A DNA stretch of 64,000 nucleotides from JBMOGA01 sp049318625 (GCA_049318625.1 JBMOGA010000001.1:1-64000), one strand, 5' to 3'; numbered from the stretch's first letter, positions 18,517 through 27,476 are shown. Numbers and translations: made by a program. Notes: generated by a model not told the origin, from the sequence alone.

Positions 18517-20037
18517 ATGACAGCCAGTGCGGCGACCGGCAGCGATGCAGCGACGTGGCGGGCGACCCTCGAGCGGGCGCTGCTGGCGCCCATCCGCGCG
18601 TTCCGGATCGCCTATCTGCCGTTGCTGATGATCTATTTCGCCTACGGGGCGCTCGGGCTGACCGCGATCGCGCAGAGCTTCTGGGTGCGCAAGGAACTGA
18701 GCCTGTCGCCGGTCGACCTCGCCGCTCTCAACGTCTGGCTGACGCTGCCTTGGTCGGTCAAGATGGTGTTCGGCGAACTCGTCGACACCGTGCCGCTGTT
18801 CGGCTCGCAGCGCCGCTCTTACGTTTTTCTCGGCGCTGGACTGGTCGCCACCAGCCTGCTGCTGCTGGCCGCCACCAGCGGCAAATGGGTCGGTGGCCTG
18901 TCGCCCGACGCCATGCTGGTGCTCGCCTCGCTGCTGAGCGTCACCGGGGTGGTGATCCAAGACGTCGTCGCCGATGCCATGAGCACCGAGGTGGTGCAGC
19001 GCACGGCGCCGGACGGCTCGCCCCGCCCGCAGGCCGATATCGACCGCGACCTCGGCATGGTGCAGGTGCTGGGCCGCCTCGCGCTTTATTTCGGCATCTT
19101 CGCGACGGCGGGGCTGGCGGGTCTGCTCGCCAAATGGCTGCCCTACGACACCGTGTTCCTGATCGGGCTCGCGGTGCCGGTGCTGTCGGTCGCCGGCGCG
19201 GTGCTGGTGCGGCTCGAGACGACCGAGCGGCGGGCGATCGACTGGCGCATCCTCGGCGGCGGTCTGGCGTTCGGCGGGGTGGTCACCTCGCTGGCGTTCA
19301 CCGGGATTCCCTTCGCGCAGGAAATCGTGCTCGTCGTCTCGCTGGCGGTGATCGTGACCATGCTGCGGCGCGTGACGAGCGAAGTGCCGGCCGCGGTCCA
19401 GCGCAGCCTGTTTGCAGCGGCCGCGGTCATCTTCGCATTTCGGGCCACGCCGTCGATCGGCGAGGGCTACCGCTGGTTCATGATGGACCGCCTCGGCTTC
19501 GACGAGGCGTTTTTCGGCGTTCTGCAGCAGACCGGCGCGGTGATCGGTCTCGCCGCGGCGTGGCTGTTCTCCGACGCGGTGACGCGCCGACCGGTCACCC
19601 AGGTGCTGTTCTGGATCACCATCGTGGGTTCGCTGCTGTGGCTGCCCAATATGGCGCTGATCTACGGATTGCACGGCTGGACCGAGCGGTTCGGCCTCGG
19701 CGCCCACGAGATCGCGCTGTTCGACGCGGCCGCCGCCTCGCCGCTGGTGCAGCTCAGCATGATCCCGATGCTGACGCTGATCGCCCGCAATGCCCCGGCC
19801 GGGCACCGGGCCACCTGGTTCGCGCTGATGGCCTCACTGATGAACCTGGCGCTGGTCACCGGCGAGGTCGGCTCGAAGATGCTGAACTCGATCTTCGTGA
19901 TCGGGCGGGGGTCCTACGACGCGCTGGGGCCGCTCGCTTGGGCCGTCGGACTGCTCGGGCTCGCCATCCCGCTCGCGGCGCTGGCCGTGCTCGGCCACCG
20001 GGTGGTTGCGACACCTGTCGCCGAGCCGCGGCGCTGA
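18517..20037 (+). CDS. MFS transporter, BT1-like
   Basis: Membrane protein of 506 aa with about twelve predicted helices. The features resemble the BT1 (folate-biopterin) branch of the MFS: an N-terminal PLLMIYFAYGALGLTAIAQS, then LTLPWSVKMVFGELVDTVPL and VVIQDVVADAMSTE, a motif typical of this group (D-x-x-x-D-A in helix 4). It starts 38 bases after the Aas-type ligase and is probably co-transcribed. In many bacteria the lysophospholipid flippase LplT, also an MFS protein, is joined to Aas, so a lipid-related cargo is possible. Substrate unproven. Confidence 0.82.
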   Translation: MTASAATGSDAATWRATLERALLAPIRAFRIAYLPLLMIYFAYGALGLTAIAQSFWVRKELSLSPVDLAALNVWLTLPWSVKMVFGELVDTVPLFGSQRRSYVFLGAGLVATSLLLLAATSGKWVGGLSPDAMLVLASLLSVTGVVIQDVVADAMSTEVVQRTAPDGSPRPQADIDRDLGMVQVLGRLALYFGIFATAGLAGLLAKWLPYDTVFLIGLAVPVLSVAGAVLVRLETTERRAIDWRILGGGLAFGGVVTSLAFTGIPFAQEIVLVVSLAVIVTMLRRVTSEVPAAVQRSLFAAAAVIFAFRATPSIGEGYRWFMMDRLGFDEAFFGVLQQTGAVIGLAAAWLFSDAVTRRPVTQVLFWITIVGSLLWLPNMALIYGLHGWTERFGLGAHEIALFDAAAASPLVQLSMIPMLTLIARNAPAGHRATWFALMASLMNLALVTGEVGSKMLNSIFVIGRGSYDALGPLAWAVGLLGLAIPLAALAVLGHRVVATPVAEPRR

Positions 20038-20182
20038 TCCTGGGGCTGCGGCTTCCGAGTCACGGCGGGCCGGCAATCCGGCGTGGCGTTCACTTTCCGG
20101 CCTTTGCGTCACGCCGCAGCCATTGTCGTCGGCCATGATCCTGCGCTACCAGTCCCGACCCGTCCACAGATCCGAGTGCTTC

Positions 20183-21154
20183 ATGCCGTCGACCGGCCGG
20201 TCTCTTCGCTCTTCGCTGCTGTTGCGCGCTCTGGTCGGCTTGGCCGTGCTGGTCACCGGCACGGCGGCCGGCGCTTGGCTGCTGCACGCGAGCCTTGACG
20301 GCGAAGGTCCGGCCGCCGGCATCGTCACCGGCGCCATCGCCAAGAACCCTCTGGCCGGCGTTCGGAGCTGGAGCCCAACCGACGACACGCCGGGCGCTCT
20401 GGCGGCCGATCTGCTCGCCATCGACGTGGCGACGCTGGTCCGCCGCACCGGGCTTTCGGCGCAGGCCATCGAAGCGCTGCAGCGGCGCGCCGACGGCAGC
20501 GATCGTGTTCTGTTGGCCCGCATCCGCATCGCGACGGCCGACCTCGGGCTGCTCGAGTGGCTGCCGTCCGGCTTCTCGGGTCGCGGCGCCGGCTGGCTCG
20601 GCGACCCGGCTCCCGGCAAGCCGGGCTTCCGGCAGGTGCGCTACTGGCAGAGCGACTGGCAGGACCTGTTGTCGGGCTCCAGCAGTGCGCTGGTCGACCG
20701 GTTGGCGGTGGCGGGCGTCGACGGGATCTACATCGCCGACGCCGGCGCTTATACCGCCGCTCGGAAGGGCCGCCCGAGCGCCGAAAAGGACCTCGTCGAC
20801 CTGGTCGCCCGGTTGGCGACCCGCGGCAAGGCGATCAATCCGGATTTCGTGGTGGTGCTGGCCAACGGCGAAGAGCTGATCATGCATCCGGCACTCGGCA
20901 CCGCCGTCGATGCGGTCGCCAAGGAAGATCTGCTGTTTGGCGCCGAGGAGCCCGGCCGGGCCAATCCGCGGGCGGCCGTGGTGGCGAGCCTGCAATTCCT
21001 GAAGCGGGCGCGGCGCGAGGGGCGGCCGGTGCTGGTCTCGGAATCGCTGGATGCGCCGCAGGACATCGCCGAGGCGACGCGCGAGCTGGCGGCGCAGGGC
21101 TTCGTCGGGAGCATCGCGCCGCTGTCGGCCCGCGCCCGGCCGCCGATCGACTGA
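20183..21154 (+). CDS. TM1410/GH114-like secreted or anchored protein
   Basis: A 323-aa protein with an N-terminal hydrophobic segment (LLLRALVGLAVLVTGTAAGA), either a signal peptide or an anchor. The rest resembles TM1410 / endo-alpha-1,4-polygalactosaminidase-like TIM barrels: RYWQSDWQDLL (about 155), AVAGVDGIYIADAGAYT (about 180), NPDFVVVLANGEEL (about 220) and KEDLLFGAEEPG (about 245). At the position where I expect the family motif YLD-x-x-D, this protein reads YIADAG, so the acidic residues may be displaced or lost. ATG at 20183; an in-frame ATG 16 codons earlier is possible. It sits between a transporter and a RimK-family ligase. Confidence 0.68.
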   Translation: MPSTGRSLRSSLLLRALVGLAVLVTGTAAGAWLLHASLDGEGPAAGIVTGAIAKNPLAGVRSWSPTDDTPGALAADLLAIDVATLVRRTGLSAQAIEALQRRADGSDRVLLARIRIATADLGLLEWLPSGFSGRGAGWLGDPAPGKPGFRQVRYWQSDWQDLLSGSSSALVDRLAVAGVDGIYIADAGAYTAARKGRPSAEKDLVDLVARLATRGKAINPDFVVVLANGEELIMHPALGTAVDAVAKEDLLFGAEEPGRANPRAAVVASLQFLKRARREGRPVLVSESLDAPQDIAEATRELAAQGFVGSIAPLSARARPPID

Positions 21155-21241
21155 GCCCCGGTATGGGACCGGACGACCTCGCTGCGCGGTGGCGTCCGTG
21201 ATGTACCGACAGCAGCACCCGACAACTGAAGGGCGCAACCG

Positions 21242-22150
21242 ATGCGACTGGTGATGCTGGCCCGCAACCCCGGCCTCTACTCGCACCGCCGCCTCGTCGC
21301 GGCCGCGCAGGCGCGCGGGCACGACATCGACGTCGTGAACACCCTGCACGTCCACATGAACATCACGTCGTCGAAGCCGAAGCTGCGCTACGGCGGCCGG
21401 GACCTGCCCATCTACGACGCCGTGATCCCGCGCATCGGCGCCTCGATCACCCATTACGGCCTGGCGGTGCTGCGCCAGTTCGAGATGCAGGGCGTCTATC
21501 CCCTCAACGAGAGCGTCGCGATCGGCCGCTCGCGCGACAAGCTGCGCGCGCTGCAACTGCTGGCGCGTGAAGGCATCGGCCTGCCGGTCACCGCGTTCGC
21601 GCACGGGCCGCGCAAGGCCGAGGAGGTGCTGAAGGAGGTCGGCGGCGTGCCGGTCGTCATCAAGCTGCTCGAAGGCACGCAGGGCATGGGCGTGATCCTG
21701 GCCGAGACGGTGGCTTCGGCGAAGTCGATCATGGAGGCGTTCAGCGCCGCCAACGTCAACATCATGGTGCAGGAGTTCATTCACGAGGCGGGCGGCAGCG
21801 ACATCCGCGCGTTCGTGGTCGGCGGGCAGGTGGTGGCGGCCATGCAGCGGACCGGCAAGGCGGGCGACTTCCGGTCCAACCTCCATCGCGGCGGCAAGGC
21901 GGTGGCGGTGGACATCAGCGTGGCCGAGCGCGACACGGCGATCCGCTCGGCGGAGATCCTGGGGCTCAACGTGGCGGGCGTCGACATGCTGCGCTCGGAC
22001 CGCGGCCCGGTGGTCATGGAGGTCAACTCGTCGCCGGGCCTCGAAGGCATCGAGGGCGCCACCAAGGCCGACGTGGCCGGCGCGATCATCGCCTTCCTGG
22101 AGAGCCACGCCCGGCACGGCGAGACCGAGACCAAGGGTACCGATGGCTAG
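21242..22150 (+). CDS. rimK: RimK-family alpha-L-glutamate ligase
   Basis: ATP-grasp ligase of 302 aa, the normal RimK length. Seen: N-terminal MLARNPGLYSHRRLVAAA, PRIGASITHYG (about 63-73), SRDKLRALQLLAREGIGLP (about 98-116), the ATP-grasp stretch VVIKLLEGTQGMGVILAE (about 139-156), QEFIHEAGGSDIRAFVVGG (about 177-195) and the metal-binding VVMEVNSSPGLEGIE (about 258-272). RimK adds Glu residues to the C-terminus of ribosomal protein S6; paralogues ligate amino acids to other acceptors. The neighbours do not confirm S6 as substrate. Confidence 0.9.
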   Translation: MRLVMLARNPGLYSHRRLVAAAQARGHDIDVVNTLHVHMNITSSKPKLRYGGRDLPIYDAVIPRIGASITHYGLAVLRQFEMQGVYPLNESVAIGRSRDKLRALQLLAREGIGLPVTAFAHGPRKAEEVLKEVGGVPVVIKLLEGTQGMGVILAETVASAKSIMEAFSAANVNIMVQEFIHEAGGSDIRAFVVGGQVVAAMQRTGKAGDFRSNLHRGGKAVAVDISVAERDTAIRSAEILGLNVAGVDMLRSDRGPVVMEVNSSPGLEGIEGATKADVAGAIIAFLESHARHGETETKGTDG

Positions 22151-22472
22151 GCGCGCCGAGCCCCGTCGATCGCGGCGCGTTCGACGCGCCACGGCGGCTG
22201 GTTCGCCCCGATGTGGCCCATTCCCGCCCAAGGGGTGCGGATCGTGACGCAAACGACCGGTTTGCGGGGCTGGACGCCCGGGAGTCGTATCCGTTCACCG
22301 CTTGCGCGAACCCGGCGTGGCACACCGACGGGGCGCATCACCGGCACCGTTCGGCACCCCGAAATCGTTACGCATTCGTGAAGCCATTCGACTCAATCCG
22401 CCCCAAGCGCCTTAATCGTCCGCTCAGTGTGTTTCGCTATCGTCTGCGGCTACGCGGGTGGAGTGACATATC
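22151..22472. other. Intergenic region, no gene seen
   Basis: About 320 bases between rimK and the GGDEF-EAL gene. I see no gene, tRNA or strong hairpin. It presumably holds the promoter of the downstream gene, whose GTG start has GGAG about ten bases ahead. Confidence 0.4.
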
Positions 22473-24854
22473 GTGCGTCTACTGTTTGACCGTTGCCGCC
22501 AATGGGCCGTCATCGCCTTTTTCGACGATATCGCCCGCCGCTTAAGGGCGCGCATCGGCGGCCGCGGCGCCGTTCCCCCTCGAAGGGGTGCCGGGATCGC
22601 GTCGTGGCTGGCGGCCATGCTGGCCATCGGCCTCATCTGTGCGGCCGCGCTGACCACCATCCTCGGCCAGTTGCACGATGACGCCCTGACCCGTTCGCAC
22701 CGGGAATCGGCCGAGTTCGCCTCGGTTCTGGCCGGCCAGACCAGTCGCTCGGTCGAGGCCATCAGCCTGGTTCTGGACGAGTTGGTCCAGCACGTCTCGA
22801 GCCGCCTCGGCCGGGACGACGACGCATTCGACCGCTTCGGAGACCAGGAGACGCACCTCTATCTGAAGAACCGGCTCGCCCGCCTGCCCTTCGCCGATGT
22901 CGTCACGATCGTGGGGCCGAGCGGCCGGGTCGCCAGCATCACGAGGGCCTGGCCGACGCCGGTGATCGACCTCAGCGACCGCGACTATTTCATCGCGGCC
23001 CAATCCGGCCAGAAGGATCTCCACATCAGCGCACCGTTGGCGAACAAGGTCACCGGCACGACGGTCGTCTATTTCGCGCGGCGGATCGATACCCCTTCGG
23101 GCACGTTCGGCGGCGTTGTGCTGGTCGGTGCCCGCCCCAACAGTCTGATCGATGCACATGCCACGGACGCGCACGTCGAGGGTCGAAGCCTGGTGCTGGC
23201 CCGCCGCGATGGCGTCGTACTGGCGCACAGTCTGGCCCCGCAGGCCGTGGGCACGAAATTCCCGGCGCGCGCGCCCTGGTACCGGCTGGTGGCAGCGGGC
23301 GGCGGCGACTATCGAACGCCCGGCTATTTCGACGGGGTCACGCGGCTCGTTGTCGTCCGTCCGCTGAAAATATGGCCACTGGTCGTGAATGTGGCCCAGG
23401 CCGAGGATGCGGCTCTGGCCACCTGGTACGAGACGCGCAAGACGCTCGTGCTCGGCGGCTCGGCGGCAGGTGCTCTCGCGGTCGGCCTCACGCTGCTTCT
23501 GCTCCGCAACGTGCGCAAGCTGACCCAGGCCCAGACCGGGCTCTGGAAGCAGGCCCACGAGGATGCCTTGACGGAGCTGCCCAATCGCCGGCTGCTCGCC
23601 GACCATCTCGACCGGCTGCTGCAGGCGCCGCAGGAGTTGCCGCGCGCCGTTCTCTTCATCGATCTCGACCGCTTCAAGAACGTCAACGACAGCCTTGGTC
23701 ACGCCTTCGGCGACGAGTTGCTGCAACAGGTCGCAACCCGATTGCGCCTGCATCTGCGCCAGGGCGACCTGCTGGCGCGGATCGGCGGCGACGAGTTCGT
23801 CATGGTGCTGGCGGAGGTCGTGGATGCTCGGTCCGCGTCCAATTTCGCCGAGATGATCATCGGTGAACTCGAGCAACCGTTCAATCTCGGCGGTCGCCAC
23901 CGCGCGCATATCGGTGCCAGCGTCGGCATTCGGCTGTTCTCGCAGGGGGCCGAACACAGCGAGCAGCTGATCGACGAAGCCGATCTCGCCCTCTATCAGG
24001 CGAAGATGGCGGGCCGCGGCCGGGCATGCTTCTACCAGCCCGAGATGAAAGCCGTGGCGCGGCAGAAATTGACCATGGACGCACGCATGCGCCGCGCGCT
24101 GGAACTCGGCGAGTTCGGACTGGTCTACCAGCCGATCGTGGCGATGGAGGATCGCCGCATCATCGGCGTCGAGGCGCTGGTGCGGTGGAACGATCCGAGC
24201 CGGGGCGTCGTCTCGCCGGGCGAGTTCATCGCGCTCGCTGAGGAGACCGGTTTCATCGATCCGCTCAGTCAGTGGATCCTTGTCGAAGCGTGCAGGCAGA
24301 TGGCGGACTGGCGCGCCGAGTCCCTGTACCTCGATGCGATGTCGATCAACCTCAGCTTCCGGCATTTCCAGCGTGAAGGCCTGATCGAGCAGATGCAGTT
24401 GCTGCTGAGCAATCACGATATTCCGGCGCAGTGCATCACCCTCGAGATCACGGAATCGATGGTCATGCGGGACGAGCGGGAGATCAACATCCGCCTGTCC
24501 GAGCTGTGCGGCCTCGGGTTCTCGATCTCGCTCGACGACTTCGGCACCGGCTACTCCTGCCTCTCGGTGCTGCGTCATTTGCCGATCCACAAGCTGAAGA
24601 TCGACCGCAGCTTCCTGCGCGACATGCCGTATGATCCGATCGCCAACAACGTCGCGGCCGGCATCATCGGTCTGGCCAAGAGCCTCGGGCTGCAGATCGT
24701 CGCCGAGGGAATCGAGAAAGAGGGCCAGTACGAACTTCTGAAGGCGCTTGGCTGCGATTTCGGGCAAGGGTATCTGCTCGGCCGTCCGATGCCGGCAGCA
24801 GAGTTGGCCGCCGCCGTGCGCGCGCAACAGGGGCTGCTCGAAAAGGTGGCGTGA
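22473..24854 (+). CDS. Cache-GGDEF-EAL c-di-GMP turnover protein
   Basis: Inner-membrane protein of 793 aa. Order: helix IASWLAAMLAIGLICAAALT (about 44), periplasmic dCache-like sensor (about 65-320, with LSDRDYFIAAQ), second helix VLGGSAAGALAVGLTLLLL (about 325-345), GGDEF domain with DALTELPNRRLL and ARIGGDEF, then EAL with IGVEALVRW. RQGD sits at the RxxD inhibition-site position before GGDEF, so product inhibition is expected. EAL residues NLSF, EITES, DDFGTGYS and AEGIE are present, so phosphodiesterase activity is plausible and the net direction cannot be decided. GTG start. Ligand unknown. Confidence 0.93.
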   Translation: MRLLFDRCRQWAVIAFFDDIARRLRARIGGRGAVPPRRGAGIASWLAAMLAIGLICAAALTTILGQLHDDALTRSHRESAEFASVLAGQTSRSVEAISLVLDELVQHVSSRLGRDDDAFDRFGDQETHLYLKNRLARLPFADVVTIVGPSGRVASITRAWPTPVIDLSDRDYFIAAQSGQKDLHISAPLANKVTGTTVVYFARRIDTPSGTFGGVVLVGARPNSLIDAHATDAHVEGRSLVLARRDGVVLAHSLAPQAVGTKFPARAPWYRLVAAGGGDYRTPGYFDGVTRLVVVRPLKIWPLVVNVAQAEDAALATWYETRKTLVLGGSAAGALAVGLTLLLLRNVRKLTQAQTGLWKQAHEDALTELPNRRLLADHLDRLLQAPQELPRAVLFIDLDRFKNVNDSLGHAFGDELLQQVATRLRLHLRQGDLLARIGGDEFVMVLAEVVDARSASNFAEMIIGELEQPFNLGGRHRAHIGASVGIRLFSQGAEHSEQLIDEADLALYQAKMAGRGRACFYQPEMKAVARQKLTMDARMRRALELGEFGLVYQPIVAMEDRRIIGVEALVRWNDPSRGVVSPGEFIALAEETGFIDPLSQWILVEACRQMADWRAESLYLDAMSINLSFRHFQREGLIEQMQLLLSNHDIPAQCITLEITESMVMRDEREINIRLSELCGLGFSISLDDFGTGYSCLSVLRHLPIHKLKIDRSFLRDMPYDPIANNVAAGIIGLAKSLGLQIVAEGIEKEGQYELLKALGCDFGQGYLLGRPMPAAELAAAVRAQQGLLEKVA

Positions 24855-25428
24855 CGCCGACCGATCGCGGCGGCGCACACACGCCCGGCGATCCGGCCGT
24901 GTGGCGCTGCGGCATGGGCTATGGTGCGCCGCCCAAAAAATTTCTCAGTTCAATCGATTTCGTGCTAACATCAAAAAATCGTCGGCTGGATTTTTTTGGG
25001 CGCTGGCGGCTGGGGAACACTCGGATCCTCGCCTGACCAGAGGGTCCTTCATGCGGTCAAACTCGACGGCATTCGGAGCCGACGTCTCGTAATCGCTGCT
25101 AGTGCCGTGACGCGCCTTGGGCCGCGACCTTGACCGCGCGGCTCTGAAACAAGCCTTGGGCCGGCCTGTCGTATCGCGCCGAAACGAACCGACCACGCAA
25201 AGTGCGGGCACCGCCGCATCGTCCGCGCGCTCGCCCCGGGCGCACACATGCGGCGAGGCCTCCTGCGGTCGATCATCGAGCGGTCGGCTGCCTGCCTCGT
25301 CTGCGACGCGCCGGATCGTGCCGCCGTACGCGCGCCGCCGGCCGGGACGGAACGCTGCGGACACTGCGCCTGCTGACCATCGCCGAACGCGCCCCCGATG
25401 TTACGGGAGAGGCCGAAAGGGAACGCAA
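24855..25428. other. Gene-free region with an A-tract inverted repeat
   Basis: About 570 bases with no convincing gene. At 24931-25001 lies an AT-rich island: GCCCAAAAAAT on the left and ATTTTTTTGGGC on the right form an inverted repeat around a 50-base loop, with another A6 tract inside (24973-24978). It follows the GGDEF-EAL stop by about 80 bases. It could end that transcript, or be intrinsically bent DNA with a promoter for the Cys-repeat gene. The remainder (25010-25428) shows nothing I can name. Confidence 0.35.
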
Positions 25429-26175
25429 ATGACGTGTCGCGGAATGCTCATGCTCCTGGTCGCCCTGCTGGTCGCCGGCTCGAGCGCGGCCGTCGCTCAG
25501 ATTCCAGCCAATTCGGAAGCGCGCTCCTATGGACGCGGCTGGGATTGCAGGCCTGGTTTCGTCCGCAACGCCAGCCAGTGCGAGCAGGTAAAGATCCCGG
25601 AGAATGCCTTCGCGGTCGACAGTCACGACGGCTCCGGCTGGGAATGCCGCCGCGGCTTCACCAAAGCGGGCCAGACATGCCGGCCCGTGCGCATTCCGGA
25701 CAATGCGTATCTCGCCGGCTCCAACTTTCTCAACACCTGGGAGTGCCGGCGCGGGTTCCGCCGCATCGGCGAGGAGTGCCGCAAGATCGTGGTGCCGGAG
25801 CATGGCTTCGCGACCGAGGACGTCACCGGGCCAGGCTGGGCGTGTATGCGCGGTTTCCGGCCGATCGGCGACAGTTGCAGCCGGCTGACGCTGCCGGCGC
25901 ACGCCTTCTTCACCGGCGACAAGGATACCACCGGCTGGGACTGCGAGCGCGGTTATCGCAAACAGGGCGAGGTCTGCGAGCCCATCCCGCTGCCGGCCAA
26001 CAGCTTCCTCGACAATTCCGGACGCGACTGGAAATGCGAGCGCGGCTTCAAGAAGACCATGAACGCCTGCCTCGACGTCGTGCTGCCCCAGCATGCCTTC
26101 CTCGACTGGACCGGCAACGACTGGGAATGCGAACGCCCCTACCGGCGGCGCGGCAAGGAGTGCGGTATTCCGTAG
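25429..26175 (+). CDS. Secreted seven-repeat Cys/Trp protein
   Basis: A 248-aa exported protein. A signal peptide (MLMLLVALLVAGSSAAVAQ) is followed by seven tandem repeats of about 32 residues with the pattern W-x-C-x-R-G-F/Y, six or seven residues, C, then I/V-P-x-N/H-A/S-F. Examples are WDCRPGF, WECRRGF, WACMRGF, WKCERGF and WECERPY. Every repeat has exactly two Cys, so one disulfide per repeat is likely in the periplasm or outside the cell. The last repeat is cut short at GKECGIP. I recognise no enzyme motif, and I do not know its function. ATG with AAAGGGAA upstream. It may be followed in the same transcript by the 53-aa gene 32 bases on. Confidence 0.82.
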   Translation: MTCRGMLMLLVALLVAGSSAAVAQIPANSEARSYGRGWDCRPGFVRNASQCEQVKIPENAFAVDSHDGSGWECRRGFTKAGQTCRPVRIPDNAYLAGSNFLNTWECRRGFRRIGEECRKIVVPEHGFATEDVTGPGWACMRGFRPIGDSCSRLTLPAHAFFTGDKDTTGWDCERGYRKQGEVCEPIPLPANSFLDNSGRDWKCERGFKKTMNACLDVVLPQHAFLDWTGNDWECERPYRRRGKECGIP

Positions 26176-26207
26176 ACGTCCACACCTCCGGGCGAGAGGA
26201 AGCCACC

Positions 26208-26369
26208 ATGCGCGAGAGCGTCACCTGCATGAAGGATCTGCTCGACGAGATACAGATCCTGATCCACTCCGCTTCGAAAGCCGACCAGCGGGATGCCGTT
26301 CGCAAGCTTCAGCGGGTGGCGGCAATCGCGTCCACGCTGGCTTTTACCGTGATCTGCGCAAAGCACTGA
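26208..26369 (+). CDS. Small hypothetical protein, 53 aa
   Basis: Short reading frame starting MRESVTCMKDLLDEIQ and ending AFTVICAKH. It is mostly helical: an amphipathic N-terminal half (LLDEIQILIHSASKADQRD) and a more hydrophobic C-terminal half (VAAIASTLAFTVI). Supported by a good GAGAGGAAG site seven bases before the ATG and by its position just after the Cys-repeat gene. I recognise no family. Confidence 0.5.
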   Translation: MRESVTCMKDLLDEIQILIHSASKADQRDAVRKLQRVAAIASTLAFTVICAKH

Positions 26370-26398
26370 GTTTCTCAAGCCTGACATGAGGTTCCAAC

Positions 26399-26752
26399 GT
26401 GAATGCAATGAAAAAGGCGCGAGGTCTGAAAAGGACCTGCCAGAACGCGGAATGCGAACTGCGCTTCTACGACCTGGGACGCGACAGCATCAGCTGCCCG
26501 ACCTGCGGCGCCGCATTCGTGCCGCCGATCGCGGCCGCGCCCGCCCCGCCGCGCCGGCGCTGGTCGGCCAAGCCGACGGCCCCGATCCACAGTCACGCCG
26601 TGGAGCCGGCCGCCGAGGTTGCGGTCGAGGCGGAGGCACTCGTGGTCGCCGATGACGGCGTCGATGACGGTGCCGAGGTCGCGCTGCCGGAGATCGACGA
26701 CATCGACGAGGTCGACGAGGAACTCGAGGTCGTCAAACACGAGGTGGACTAG
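26399..26752 (+). CDS. FYDLN-acid family protein (TIGR02300-like)
   Basis: A 117-aa protein of an alphaproteobacterial family. The N-terminal half has a zinc-ribbon-like core, CQNAECELRFYDLGRD followed by SCPTCGAAF (CxxxxC ... CxxC, residues about 14-40), with the family's FYDL signature. The C-terminal half is very acidic (EVALPEIDDIDEVDEELEVV). The function of the family is unknown; the layout suggests a small metal-binding, possibly nucleic-acid-associated protein. GTG start at 26399, with GAGG seven bases upstream; an in-frame ATG at 26408 is the alternative. Confidence 0.88.
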   Translation: MNAMKKARGLKRTCQNAECELRFYDLGRDSISCPTCGAAFVPPIAAAPAPPRRRWSAKPTAPIHSHAVEPAAEVAVEAEALVVADDGVDDGAEVALPEIDDIDEVDEELEVVKHEVD

Positions 26753-26865
26753 AGCAAGATCGGGTCTCGGAACCGCCCCCCGCGGCTCCGTCAGATCGGA
26801 TGTTGCGCTGGCCGGCTGGCCGCGGGCGCCAAGGTGCCCCGTGCCCGAGCAAGAGAAGGACGAAG

Positions 26866-27060
26866 ATGAAACACCGCTACAAGACAGGCGACAGCGTCAC
26901 CTACCAGCCGGTCAAGTCGGCGCAGCAGGCGGCCCATGGGACCTACAAGGTCATCCAGCGGCTGCCGCTGGAGGGCGGCGTGCTGCGCTACAAAATCAAG
27001 AACATGTCGGAAGTTTTCGAGCGCATCGCCACGGAATCGGAACTGGCTCCGCGGGCCTGA
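26866..27060 (+). CDS. Small conserved protein, 64 aa
   Basis: A 64-aa protein with an SH3-like beta pattern: HRYKTGDSVTYQP, GTYKVIQRLPLEGG, LRYKIKNMSEVFERIATESE. Proteins of this type are common in Hyphomicrobiales and have no assigned function. Start ATG at 26866, with AGAAGGA upstream. It lies in a run of short same-strand genes between the FYDLN gene and rpe. Confidence 0.72.
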   Translation: MKHRYKTGDSVTYQPVKSAQQAAHGTYKVIQRLPLEGGVLRYKIKNMSEVFERIATESELAPRA

Positions 27061-27162
27061 GCGCCGCCACCTCGGCAGCGGCGTCCCGTTCACCGGGGGC
27101 TGGCCGGCGCGAGCGATGATGCGGCCTGCTGGTCCGCGGGCGGGGGCGAGAGTGAGGGCGAG

Positions 27163-27420
27163 ATGCCGCTGAGGCGATCCACCGAAAAGCCGTACCTCGG
27201 GCAAGCGGGCGTCTATTTCCGCATGGAGGATCATGCCGGAAAACGCATCACCTGCAGTGTCGGCCCCGACGTGCTGCGGGCCGACCGGCCCGACGACGGC
27301 ACGGCCTCCAAGAAGGGGCTGATGAGCCGGTTCCAGGAGTTGCGAAAGCGCCTCGAACGGCGGGCGTCGGCGCTCTACGACCAGGGGCACGTCCAGCCGC
27401 GGATCGATACGCTCGGGTGA
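27163..27420 (+). CDS. Small protein, DUF1488-like
   Basis: An 85-aa basic protein. A beta-rich N-terminal part (GVYFRMEDHAGKRITCSV) is followed by a helical part with many Arg (RFQELRKRLERRASALYDQG). The pattern beta - Cys - beta, then a helix carrying R-x-x-I/L-E-x-x-A, resembles the DUF1488 family, whose role is unknown. This assignment is tentative. ATG with GAGGGCGAG upstream. A protein of similar plan follows 56 bases on. Confidence 0.6.
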   Translation: MPLRRSTEKPYLGQAGVYFRMEDHAGKRITCSVGPDVLRADRPDDGTASKKGLMSRFQELRKRLERRASALYDQGHVQPRIDTLG

Positions 27421-27476
27421 CGAACCAGGCTTGGCGCCCGGCTCGCTGGCCTCGCATTGGGTGGAAGGAGCCGGTG

